NCBI GenBank assembly: GCA_018343915.1
Contig: JABRWF010000001.1
Location: 5,394,001-5,458,000, forward strand
Source: Agroathelia rolfsii
Taxonomy: Eukaryota > Basidiomycota > Agaricomycetes > Amylocorticiales > Amylocorticiaceae
DNA: 64,000 nt
Reading direction: 5' to 3'
A program made the position numbers and the translations under genes. Positions within the stretch are counted from its first letter, which is position 1. The number at the start of each line of letters is the position of its first letter. The notes under the pieces are model-generated. The model did no database searches. It was not told the DNA's origin and was given only the letters and a program-made list of their open reading frames with translations. Below, piece by piece: positions 12,498 to 22,824 of the stretch.

Positions 12498-13726
12498 TTA
12501 TTCGGCCTTGGGATCCAACTCTATCCCCTGCGGCCTCCCAGATAGGACATCGTCTTTGGATACCCGAATGACCTCCTGTGGGTTACAAGTTCCTTCAGGT
12601 GTCAAGTATTCCCCGGAACTTTGTATGAACTGACACTGTGCTCTAAATGTCGAAACCTCGTACAATTCTTCCAAGCTGGTGGTCGACTCATCCACTAAGG
12701 CTCCCAGACTAACTTCACGAAAGGTCCGGGTAATCATTATGTTTTCTAAGGCAACATTTGGGCAGGCAAGCAGCATATGAAGTACTTCCGGGACGGATGG
12801 CGACACAAGAATGGCAGCAGTCGTAATATTTATGCCAACAGCTACACTAAACCACTAGTTTTAGATTTTATTCGTGAAATGAAGATAGAATGGAACATCT
12901 TACATACAGGTAATACAGCTGTCCACTTTGCAGGACAGTTTTATTGAAGCTTGGCAGGCCGGCTCCACTTAGGAACGTTCGAACTTGAACGTTCCAACCT
13001 ACACCATCATAACAACTCTGTGTTATTCTCCGAGAGATGGCAGCAAATACAAGGGTTGCATAGCAGGTGTTAATAATGGTCGAGACCAAGCTGTGCGGCA
13101 AAAGCGTAGAAACACACAGCTTAGTGCCTTCGATTTCATAACTAGTAGTCGAAAATGGAATATATGCCCAACCGCCGATAGTCACCAGCCAGAGGATACC
13201 AAAGCCTACGGAAACCAACCTATTTCCAGGATAAATGGCTACGACTCTTATATAGAAAAGAGAAGCGCTTGCAGACATTGCACATGTGCAAAACCAGCAA
13301 TAAATCCACCGCCACATGGTACAAGAACCGACGAGCGCTACTGCCAATGTGTTTATTACTATTAGTATCTCAACAATCTCACCTCAGGTTTAATTGAAGT
13401 ACCTCTATTAAGCGCAGTTGTTAATAGGAATCCCAAACTCGTGAATCTAAACAATAAGATGGCATCATATGAGATTATAAAGTATGCGAGTATACTAGAA
13501 CTCCTCGCACCTTGAGAAGAAATATATAGCCATTGAACATTTGAATTTCTTAATCTTTTGAAACATGATACATTCGTATTGTAAGCTTATCAGCCAATCC
13601 CAAACGTGAACCTTCTATCATATTAGATACGCCCTCTCAGTAGGAGATTAATTATACCGTAAGAGCAGCAATGCTGAGATATGCCGTAGCGCTATGAGGA
13701 TATTCTAAGGCAGCGAGAGGTGCCAT
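12498..13726 (-). CDS. DUF6533-type seven-helix membrane protein (331 aa, 5 exons)
   Basis: Exons 5' to 3': 13726-13658, 13611-13511, 13446-13403, 13340-12908, 12846-12498. They total 996 nt, with introns of 46, 64, 62 and 61 nt. The second exon encodes the family hallmark VWDWLISLQYECIMFQKIKK, and later segments follow the usual order. These include a Cys/Trp-rich helix, SLFYIRVVAIYPGNRLVS, FGILWLVTIGGWAYI, an extracellular-like loop and YYLVAVGINITTAAILV. The C-terminal PNVALENIMITRTFREV is also typical. This family is very large in mushroom-forming fungi and has no known function; its topology resembles a receptor. The intact frame contrasts with the decayed F-box copies on both sides. The 46-nt first intron is the shortest used in any model here. 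Confidence 0.88.
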
Positions 13727-15069
13727 GATAGAATTCGATGTACGGGTTTCCCAGCTGGCAGTTGATATGGTCTCAGGCTATGGGGGTATCGAGTAGAGCA
13801 TCCAAAAAATAAATTCTACTGAGGAAAAGGCTCGATATAGCATCTAATTTCACTGAGAAATAGTGTTTCTTATAATATCCAAGTGGAGAGTGGAATTTGT
13901 CAAGGGTAGTATGAATCATCATTATGTTGCTATACATCTTGATGGAAGTGATTGTTGGAGGCTAAGTCTTTCTAATTGGAGTATTCTGCATCATTACTAC
14001 GATGGTTTCGGTACCGGTATAAGCGACTCACGCATACTTACATGTCCAAGTGGTGAGACTGATATTCCGCACTCAATAAAAAGTACCATCAAAACAAGCT
14101 CAAGTTGTAATTCAAAGGGGCTTGGAAAAATGACTGATTCCAATGATTAGTGCTCAGCTGTAGTCTCAAATTCAGGCTTTAACACTACTAGTAGTCTAGG
14201 GCTCAATTCAAGTATGATATCTGCCAAACTAAATGTCTGGGTCAACTGTAGGACATAGAGATAATGCAGCATTAGCTGAGCTTTGTTCGTTTCTAATGTC
14301 TCATTACAATGGCAATGGTGTCGTCGCACAGTTCAGGCGGTACGGGCTATTACACAGGCATTTTTTTGTCATTCAAAACATTAATTAATATTTCTCTGGG
14401 AGTTTTCAAAGAAAGGTGCCATTGTTACAAATCCTTTTCTGAATCCCTCTGATTGGGTAGTAAAGGATCAAGTAAAAAATACTGGACACGTCACATGATA
14501 TTTGGTTTTGTAGATCCTTCTATAATTAAAGATAAAGTATTAATAGCAATACCAGCAAGAATTTCTCCTGGAAAACCCTGCGATTTATATATAACGCGAA
14601 ATTACTACCGCATTAGAATACTCCTATCATGAGCAATGATCATGGTGCATTATCATGCACTTTTCTGGTCCCTGGATCCCACGGCTGAGTGTTGATACAC
14701 TGGCGTAGTAATGCTGAGAGGGAGCAATCCATACTGTCTATTTAGAGTCCCAGGATCGCTGTAATAGCTTCAAGCACACCCAAGCTTTTTTGCAAAGTAC
14801 ACATCTATAGGTTGGCATGGTTGCCCAGGTCTGTGGGCATTACACCAAAGAACTAAGATAAAATATTTGCGACTCGGAGTAGTAACTTGGATGATCAGTA
14901 TGGCGTGTTACGCACGTTGTATGAATGTGCGCTCACAGTACACGTACCTGTACTGAGCACCAACGATGACGTGAGCCTGAGGGGAAATTGTACTATGAGC
15001 CCGATACTGAAAACAGAATTGATATCCGAGTCCCAAGTATGTTCATGGTGCCAGTATCAGTACTATACC
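13727..15069. other. Intergenic, nothing recognised
   Basis: About 1.3 kb of A/T-rich sequence. Short frames at 13863-14150 and 14887-15099 on the plus strand have no recognisable content. The left end probably contains the promoter of the DUF6533 gene. Confidence 0.45.
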
Positions 15070-16300
15070 GGTCGTACCACTAGTGAAGGATGCATGTGAG
15101 ATTTTCGAGTCTTGGGAGTGTGTTGGGGGGACGGATACAGACGGGGCATTGTCCGCATCAGTTAGCCATATTCAAGGAACGTAAGTTATAAAAATAGGAT
15201 AGGTGGGAGGTTACGTCAACGCCGTTTTCTATGTAGAGTTACAAGGGTTAGGTACTAGTAGCATAGAGGAGTCGGGGCGTGATGAATGCCAGTGGTATGT
15301 AGTATACATCCTGTACTGCAATCCTTGTGGTCCATCGCCGGCATCATCTCCAATGTAACTGAAGGAGAGGTGCCCTTGAGTTCCATAAAGGGACAATTCA
15401 TGAAGGACATCCACGTATGAAATAGACTGGAGGAGAATAGCAGTCAGTTGTAAATGATGACACATAATAGGTGATTCTGAGAATATCAGGTGCTTCAACT
15501 GTTGAAATCACGAGCTTATCATGACGTGTCACGAATGTAACGAACGCCTGCTATAGGCAAGTTTCCTTATTTGTTCTTCTACCGTATGTACGAGTTTTTC
15601 CTATCTTTTCGTGTTTCTACTGTACAACTTTCTCTTGCTCTCATATTTCACTGTCATGGCCACTTTACCAGAGATGAATTATTACGATTATTCAGTATTT
15701 TACATGTATATAAGAACGATTTACATGTACTACAATCTACAGTGTCTCTTGTGTGTTTATTCGTCCTGTCTGATTTAAATCCGACACTCCGGTGCTGCTC
15801 GATTCTCTCGCGTCACGCGTTACCCGCCGGTATCATTCCCTTTTAGATCAACCTAGTCAGTTTCGGAAGGGGTGCAATCACTGACTCAGTCTTGAAGCCA
15901 AAGGTCTGACACTAGCGAATCGTCCTCCTATTTTCTCTCAGATAATAGTGTTGTTTTCTATCACAGCCGACACATCTTTGCGCCAGTTGCGACCTGCAAT
16001 GACGTTATGGATTCAGGACGTTCCGGGGCTTTTTCTGCCTCACAGGAAGGCTTGGGGTATGAGCACCGGCAGTCTCGCCGATCGGACACTAGCTTAGTAG
16101 TGATAGGGTTTACGTCAATGACAGCTAGAATCGTAACAGATGCAAAGAGGTGAGGTTGCACAATTTCCTTGAGCTGGATACATGACAGAGACAAGCCTCG
16201 GAGATCCTGCTTTTGGAGATTGAAGGACTCGGATAAAATCATGTCCTAGATTTCCTTGAGGAACAATAATCGACACATAATTGTGGTCAACTTGACGAGA
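15070..16300 (-). pseudogene. Decayed F-box family copy 2
   Basis: Reading the minus strand from about 16290, one frame gives LKEI, a stop, then DMILSESFNLQKQDL and LSLSCIQLKEIVQPHLFASV, which is the F-box of this family with a premature stop inside it. Further down, MKHLIFSESPIMCHHLQL (15498-15229) matches the LRYLVFSDSPIMSHHLQL segment of the open gene. Next come VTSHLSYFYNLRSLNMAN with an in-frame stop and LPRLENLTC near 15100. Order and spacing follow the open copy, but stops and frame changes divide it into at least four pieces. Confidence 0.72.
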
Positions 16301-17020
16301 CATATGCGGCAGAGAGAAGTTGACCTGTGTATGGATGAGACAACGGCATGTGATATATACTACTAGTAGTATAGTGAACTACTGACGTGGGGTCCTAGTC
16401 AAGGTCGCTGACAGAACAGAAGTTACTCTGGAATGAGTGTCGTTGACAACTTGAATGATGACTACGATTCGGACCACATGTCGCAGTGCCGTTCATGGTT
16501 GTATCTTCCACAAGACGCTCAGGTAGCAACAATGCCAGCGATTATTGCACATTTATATGATATGATTCGGAAGCGTAGACACAAATCTTGATATCACTAG
16601 GCTATGAGGACAAGCCTGAGACACTAGCGAGCGAATGCCATCACCATAGCAAGAAATTCAAGATGAAGGTAGAAATGTGTCTCTTTATCAAATTTAGATG
16701 GTGATATGAGAGGTATGAGCAGGTCCATTCGGAATCCGAGCAGCGAGAGTGACTATTGTAAAATATTTAAAGATTGCTTGTCAATCACAAGGGATCTGTC
16801 ATTTCTCAAAGAAAAAGACATTTCCTCACAGACAAATGTAGTGCAGGGCACCAATTCAAGTTGTCAGGTAAGTCGACGGCTTGAGAAGTAAATAACATAC
16901 GCCACCGGTATTCAGGTTGTTGCTGGACTGATGCACGCTTGGGCCGTGAGACGACATCATTTTCATGGTACAAATCCACAAAATCAAACACACCCGATAG
17001 CACTGGCACCATGCAGCGCA
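16301..17020. other. Intergenic, 3' flank of the GPALPP gene
   Basis: No supported gene. A minus-strand frame at 17024-16806 begins within the last exon of the GPALPP gene and shows no conserved motif, so it is treated as 3' untranslated sequence. Confidence 0.45.
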
Positions 17021-18192
17021 TCACAAAAATCCTCCTGATTTACCCGTTCCAAACCGATCGCCTAGAGCTTTGGCGTCATTGATCATCTTCGATCGTTGCT
17101 TCTCGTCCATAAGCTTTCCACCGACGCTCATGTCTCTTGCATGATCCCAGATAGCAGCTGGTTTATCATCTTCATCGTCTTTTGCATGTTTCTCTGCTGC
17201 GGTCGCATCGTGAATATCCACAAGTGACGCACCGCGAGTCTTTTTCTGCAAAACCAAGTATCAGTGGTGAACTATGATTGGTGGCGGGAATGGATACGAA
17301 CTGTGTGCTCTTCGACGCCTCTTCGTATCTCTGCATCTCGCTTGCGCTTTCGCCGCGTCTCTTCGTCATCCTCGACAGGCGCAGCGTTGACGGCTCGGCG
17401 CTTCTTGCCAGCCACTTCATCTGCAATCCGCTGCTGCCGCTCGGCGGGGGTCTCTGTCCACAAAGAGGAGGCAGACTTGTCATGCGTCGACGCCGAGTCG
17501 TTGCGCGAGAATTGGCGTGGGAGTGATTTGTGTAGTCTTGTTGGATCCAGCGCTAATATAAAAGACATTAATACGAACGGACCCAAGCCAGATGAAAAGG
17601 ACGGTTCGTACATGACATGAGGTCGGATGAACTGGGCGGAACCAGCATCCACTCCTCTCTTTGGAGCTTTTTGGGTTTTTCAGCTTCCTTGAAGACAGAG
17701 AAAAGTAAGCCTAGTGTACCACGCATATAACATTGGATATCCTATTACCTCGAGCTGCTTTCTCCTTCGCTCCTCTCTTTCCATAAACTCTTTTACTCCA
17801 TCTTGGGATTCATAATGCGAGCTTGCACCTGCTGGAGCTGGCATTGGCCCAACTTGATCATCGTCACTCTCGTAGGCATCATACCCAGGTTTGCCTGGCA
17901 GGGATGGGCCTATTATTCTTTTTGCTTCTGTAGCACGAGACGCAACGAGATCTGGGGGTAATGCAGGCGCATAGTCGTCTTCATCATTGTCCTCGTCTTG
18001 CTCATTTTTTGCATCTTCTTGGTCAAGACTGTTTTTACTGTCATTTGGCAGAGACGTTGGGATCTGGGGGCCAATAGAAGGCCCAATGCTTGGGGCGCTG
18101 GCAGGTTGGGGCCCCTCCTCGTCCGAGTCATCATCATGATCCATTGAGGGCCTAGCCAGGTGTGGGGGTAGCTCGGGGCCAATATGCGCCAT
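17021..18192 (-). CDS. GPALPP1: GPALPP motif / DUF3752 protein (331 aa, 4 exons)
   Basis: Exons 5' to 3': 18192-17749, 17687-17612, 17552-17302, 17245-17021. They total 996 nt, with introns of 61, 59 and 56 nt. The protein opens with IGPELPPHL and repeats the motif as IGPSIGPQIP, APALPPDL and IGPSLPG between acidic stretches; these are the GPALPP repeats that name the family. The DUF3752 part follows: REERRRKQLE/EAEKPKKL, then EEWMLVPPSSSDLMS and the charged ETRRKRKRDAE helix. It ends with IWDHARDMSVGGKLMDEKQR and a Gly-rich tail. The product is a nuclear, charged protein of unknown function conserved in eukaryotes. It shares a promoter region with the divergent PSD gene. All domain-critical joins depend on the introns given. 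Confidence 0.9.
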
Positions 18193-18439
18193 CTGCTAAC
18201 CCTTGAAGTAAAGCAATGAGACGTATTATCGAGTAAAGAGTTGGTGTGGACCGTGGACTAGTTGAGTTGAAGACGTCATCAAGATGACAACACTGCGCCG
18301 GAAGCAAACGTATAATAAGAAGTCGATAGTCGCCATGAACTGTGCTTTGGCGACTCGGGTTCATCGTCGTGCCCACCACATCCCCCCCTCCCCCCGCCAT
18401 TTTGTGCTGTAGCCAAGTACATTTCCTGATCTATTCGCC
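18193..18439. promoter_or_regulatory. Divergent promoter region, GPALPP gene and PSD1
   Basis: Only 247 bp separate the two start codons, which point away from each other. It contains a short C-rich stretch near 18385-18400. No TATA-type element stands out, so a bidirectional promoter of housekeeping type is inferred from the layout alone. Confidence 0.45.
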
Positions 18440-20070
18440 ATGGTCCATTTACGCCCCAGACGACTGTTACGATACATCCCACGCCCATCGCTCAAAAGAC
18501 GAGCTTTCACCACCACCAACGCCAGTCGTCGTGCAGCTGCCGGCGAGTCAGGTCAAGGCCAGGATACGAAAAAGGCGCCCCTCTTTCGTGCGTGGTATAT
18601 GTGGTTCTTGACCCATATAGCTTATCCTCTGTCAGAAAGAATACGTGATGCGTGGAAGGAGACGCCCATAAAATGGTACCCTCTGCCTGTCGCAGGCGGT
18701 GCCTTGCTCCTCGTCGCAATGCAATATCGCAAACGCTTCCAGCTTGACCAGGAAGTTCAGGTGGACGAGGAGGGTCGGGAAATCATCAAGCTCAAGGGGC
18801 CCTGGCAGGTGCATGTTCTGGGTGCTCTACCGCTGCGCAATCTCTCCCGGTTGTGGGGATACATGAACTCGCTTGAACTCCCCGAGTGGTTTAGGCCATA
18901 CGGATTCAAGATATATTCGTCTATTTTTGGCGTGAATCTATCCGAGGTAGAGCACTCGGATCTTAGGACGTACACCAGTCTGGGAGACTTTTTCTACCGG
19001 AGACTCAAGGAGGGTGCCAGACCTATCGCGGACTCTGTCCTTGTGAGTCCGGGAGAGATCATGATGCGCACCTCTCTCATAAATGTGTACAGGTCAGCCC
19101 TGCTGATGGCAGAATGCTTCACTTTGGCACCATACAAGATCTCCGTGTAGAGCAAGTCAAGGGGCTCACGTATTCGTTGGATGCCCTGCTTGGTGTTGAT
19201 ACGCCCCCAGGCACGCCATCAACCGAGGTTGCTCCTCACCCAGGCTTACCTATCGTCGACGACCACGAATTCGCAAACGTCAATGGTATCGAGTATAGCG
19301 TAGGCCAGCTCCTCGGCTCTTCCGCGTCCCCAGCCCCCAGCGGCTCGGTCCCGTCTGACATCAATGCCCGACCCCAAAAACACGGCGAACAAATTGACGC
19401 ATCCGTCGAGCCCGAGGAAAGTCTCCCTGAGACCATCGCGCACGACACCTCCGTCGCACTCGAAATTGGCGTCCGTCCCACCCTCGAGCGCCGGTCAAGC
19501 GCGAGTAGCGTCGTCTCCGGCAAGAGCGTGCGCCCGGGCAACAAGCTCTTCTTCGCCGTCATCTACCTCGCACCGGGCGACTACCACCGCTTCCACAGCC
19601 CGGCAGCATGGGTCGTCGAGAAGCGCAGGCACTTCGTGGGCGAGCTCTTCTCCGTCTCACCTTACATTGCGCGTCGGCTGGCGAACCTGTTCGTGCTCAA
19701 CGAGCGCGTTGCGCTTCTCGGAAAATGGCGTCATGGCTTCTTCTCGATGGTGCCTGTGGGCGCGACAAACGTGGGCAGTATCCGCATCGCGTTTGACACG
19801 GCTCTGCGCACAAACGAGAAGATGCGCAAGAGGGATATGCCGCCACCAGGCACGTACGTCGAGGCGGTGTACAGCGCGGCATCGCCCATTCTTGGCGGGC
19901 AGCCTCTCACCAAGGGTCAGGAGATGGGCGGCTTCTCTCTCGGCAGCACTATCGTCTTGATCTTTGAGGCGCCTAAAGATTTTGAATTTAGTGTCAAGGA
20001 AGGGGAGAAGGTCCGGGTCGGACAAAAATTGGGTGATGTAGTGGACAGCAATACGGACTCTCCGGAGTAA
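18440..20070 (+). CDS. PSD1: Phosphatidylserine decarboxylase proenzyme, mitochondrial (526 aa, 2 exons)
   Basis: Exons are 18440-19042 and 19093-20070, with a 50-nt intron that joins DSVL to VSPADGRMLHFG. The N-terminus is rich in Arg and lacks acids over ~35 residues, like a mitochondrial presequence. A membrane span (WYPLPVAGGALLLVAM) follows. The enzyme decarboxylates phosphatidylserine to phosphatidylethanolamine in the inner mitochondrial membrane. Visible active-site features are the Asp in SPADGR, the His in GDYHRFHSPAAW, and the self-cleavage site LGST near residues 484-487, where the pyruvoyl group forms from Ser. A Pro/Ser-rich insertion of about 120 residues separates LGVDTPPGTP from SVRPGNKLFFAV inside the domain; bacterial homologues lack it. 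After cleavage the small alpha chain would be about 40 residues. Confidence 0.95.
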
Positions 20071-20362
20071 TTTTTCTTCTCACACTTGTTTATTCTAACC
20101 ATTGCATAATTACCTTCATTTGCACCTATAGTTTTTCCACAAGCTAGTGTTCTCTGTATATTCCTACGTACTTGCTCAATTCAACTTGAACGGCGTCCAT
20201 ACTTGTTCTTAATATCACGTGACAGTCATACCCTATTTGCTTCCGGTAAATTACTTGAGAAATTCCCATTTTTTTGATCAGCTTTTTGGGAAAAGTCTTG
20301 TTTGTTCAATTTCTTGCACTCGGGGCTGGGTCTATCTGTAATTCTACACTCTAAAAAAAAAT

Positions 20363-22602
20363 ATGGCCAAGCACTCAAGAAAACGACAGCGTCTCTCAAA
20401 AGATGGGGACTCTAAACCAATGCCTCTTGGCTCTGTTATATCCATACACGACGACGATAAAGATGAAGAGGAGAGACGACTTGAAAGCTTGCTCTTTGGC
20501 ACGCCCTATGTCCCCACTGCGGGGAAGAGTACAGAAAAAAACGTCTTGTTAGTGCAAGACGACGAGGATGATGCTGTTGCAGAAATTGGCAAAGAGCTGG
20601 ATAATCTGCAAGATGACGATGTTAGTCCAAGTTTTATCGTGGTCTAATTCTCAAAATTGCTGTATACTCGGATTATGATAACTCCATTACGCAGTTATTC
20701 TTCGTAGACGAAGGGGCAAACGCGTCCGGATCACATCGAGCCTCAGCTACTACCACCACCAGCAACGAGTCTGACGTCGAGTCTGGTCTGGATGCAGATG
20801 AGGACGAAGCAGAGCAAGAGGACGATGTCAGCGACAATGACGACGACGACAAAGAAGATGAAGACTATACAAATGCCTTCCCAGCTCCACCCTCCCCCTC
20901 CGGGTCCAGCACAACACTAGATCATCCTCCGAAACCTTCAAAAAAGCAGCAGCCCAAGGCCGCCAGCACCTCCGCATGGCACGACCCCGACGATAGCACT
21001 CTCAAAGTCTCCCTCCTATCCAACCGGCTCCGTAAGCTCCGCGATGGGCCTGACGAAGATGAGGTAGATGGGAAAGACTATGAGCGTCGCCTGCGTCGCC
21101 AATTCGAGCGCATCAATCCTGCACCGGAGTGGGCGCGTAAGCATAAACGGCCAAAGGTTGGTGACGGCGACAATGACGGGGACGACGAGGTGGCAAATCT
21201 GCTATCTAGTACGGGCGGTGTGCTTGCGGGTGTCCAGATGACCAGGCACAAGACGATTATGCAAGGGAATATCGATATTGAGAGGCTGAGGGATGCCAAC
21301 CAGGCTGCGAAAGCGGAGGGACGCATTGAATCTGTACAGTTCCATCCATCGCCGCAGGTCCCTGTTATGGTAACTGCCAGCTCTGATCGACGGGCACGGT
21401 TATACACGGTAAGCAAATGGAGGAGAAGGAGCCCTGTATCGAGCCTCAATGCTAATTGATGATTGAGATCAGGTGGACGGACATACGAACCCTCATCTGC
21501 TCACGCTTCATATCGCTACAACACCGCTCAGACATGCAACCTTCCACCCTGGCGGATCGACGCTCCTTCTCGCAGGCCCGCGGCCATTCTATCATGTCCA
21601 CGATCTCCAATCGGGCGCCACTATCCGCTCTACTCGTGGCCTCTGGGGCACCTCATTCACCTCTTCGGGTTCGTCCCGTTCCCCTTCCTAACGCGAATGT
21701 ACTGAAAATTCTTTCTTTTTACCTTCTGACTAATAGATTCGCCACCTTCACTGGAAAACGCAACCTTCAGCCCTTCAGGCGACCTCCTCGCCATCTCCGC
21801 CCGGCGCGGCGTCGTCCATCTTGTCGACTGGCGCTCCGGCGGGGCCGGAGGCGTCGGCCAGGTCGTCAACTCCATCAAAGCTAACTCACCTATCAAATCC
21901 ATGTGGTGGTCTGGTGGTGCGAGCAATAGCAACGAGCTCATGACGTTAGGCGCCGATTGCCAGGTGTATGTCTGGGACATCCGCACAGGAAGCGGTGACA
22001 ACAAGTGCATCAGGCGGTTCACGGACGATGGTGCGTTTGGGAGTAGTATTTTGGCTGGCGATCGGACAGGCAAGTACCTCGCCGTGGGGTATGTCTCTTA
22101 TTTAATTCGCTGTCTTTTTTGCTTTCTTATGTTTTGGCTTTCCTGTTCCCCTCCCCTTTTTCTCTGTGCATGCTCATAGGTCGACAAGTGGATTGGTGAA
22201 TGTGTATGGCTCCGATGCGGCTACCTCCTTGTCATCTCTGCCGGGTGTTAATCCCAAACCGCTGAAGACGATACAGAACCTAACGACGAAGATTTCGACC
22301 ATACGATTTAATCATGATTCGCAGCTCTTGGCTCTGGCTTCTTCTGATAAGAATGGTGCCATGAGACTGGTAAGGATGCTCGTGTGCTTGCTGTCACTAT
22401 TATGACTCTTACAGTACCCTTCCTACACTCCTTACAGATCCACCTGCCCTCTCTAACATCGTTTGCTAACTGGCCAACATCAAATACGCCACTCGGGCAC
22501 GTGTCAGCTATTGATTTCTCCACAGGAAGCGAGTATATCGCGATTGGCAATACAAAGGGAAAGGTCCTCTTGTATCACCTCAAAGATTTCAGCGCCAGTT
22601 AG
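20363..22602 (+). CDS. UTP18: U3 snoRNP-associated WD40 protein Utp18 (624 aa, 6 exons)
   Basis: Exons are 20363-20620, 20695-21408, 21473-21668, 21737-22088, 22180-22369 and 22438-22602, totalling 1875 nt. The N-terminal third is very acidic, typical of Utp18, with the conserved segment STSAWHDPDDSTLKVSLL and then YERRLRRQFERINPAPEWA. The WD40 propeller starts at IESVQFHPSPQVPVMVTAS. It includes HATFHPGGSTLLLAG, NATFSPSGDLLAISARRG, LMTLGADCQVYVWDIRTG, TIRFNHDSQLLALASSD and SEYIAIGNTKGKVLLYHL. Utp18 is a subunit of the small-subunit processome (UTP-B complex) acting in the nucleolus on early 18S pre-rRNA processing. It converges with the Spo22 gene; only 222 bp lie between the stop codons, so the 3' ends may overlap. 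Confidence 0.94.
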
Positions 22603-22824
22603 TATATATGGTACACAAGATTTGACATTATACGTTTCATGTGGCTTGTATTGCTTACGTCGCATGGGTACAACGCCCATACCAAAAAAAATATCAATAA
22701 AGATAGATAAAAGGAGGATACTAGAATGCTTGCAAAGGAAAAGGAAAGAAATAAAACTGTGTGAGAGGATGAATACTAGTATAACACTGAGAGTCGTCAA
22801 TAGTTTCGTGTCCAGCCGTCGTCA

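Noticed and set aside
17272..17652. Continuous minus-strand frame over two GPALPP exons
   Set aside because: It reads through introns; the spliced model preserves the conserved DUF3752 blocks.
19364..19960. 198-codon plus-strand frame in phosphatidylserine decarboxylase
   Set aside because: Shadow frame of the GC-rich coding exon.
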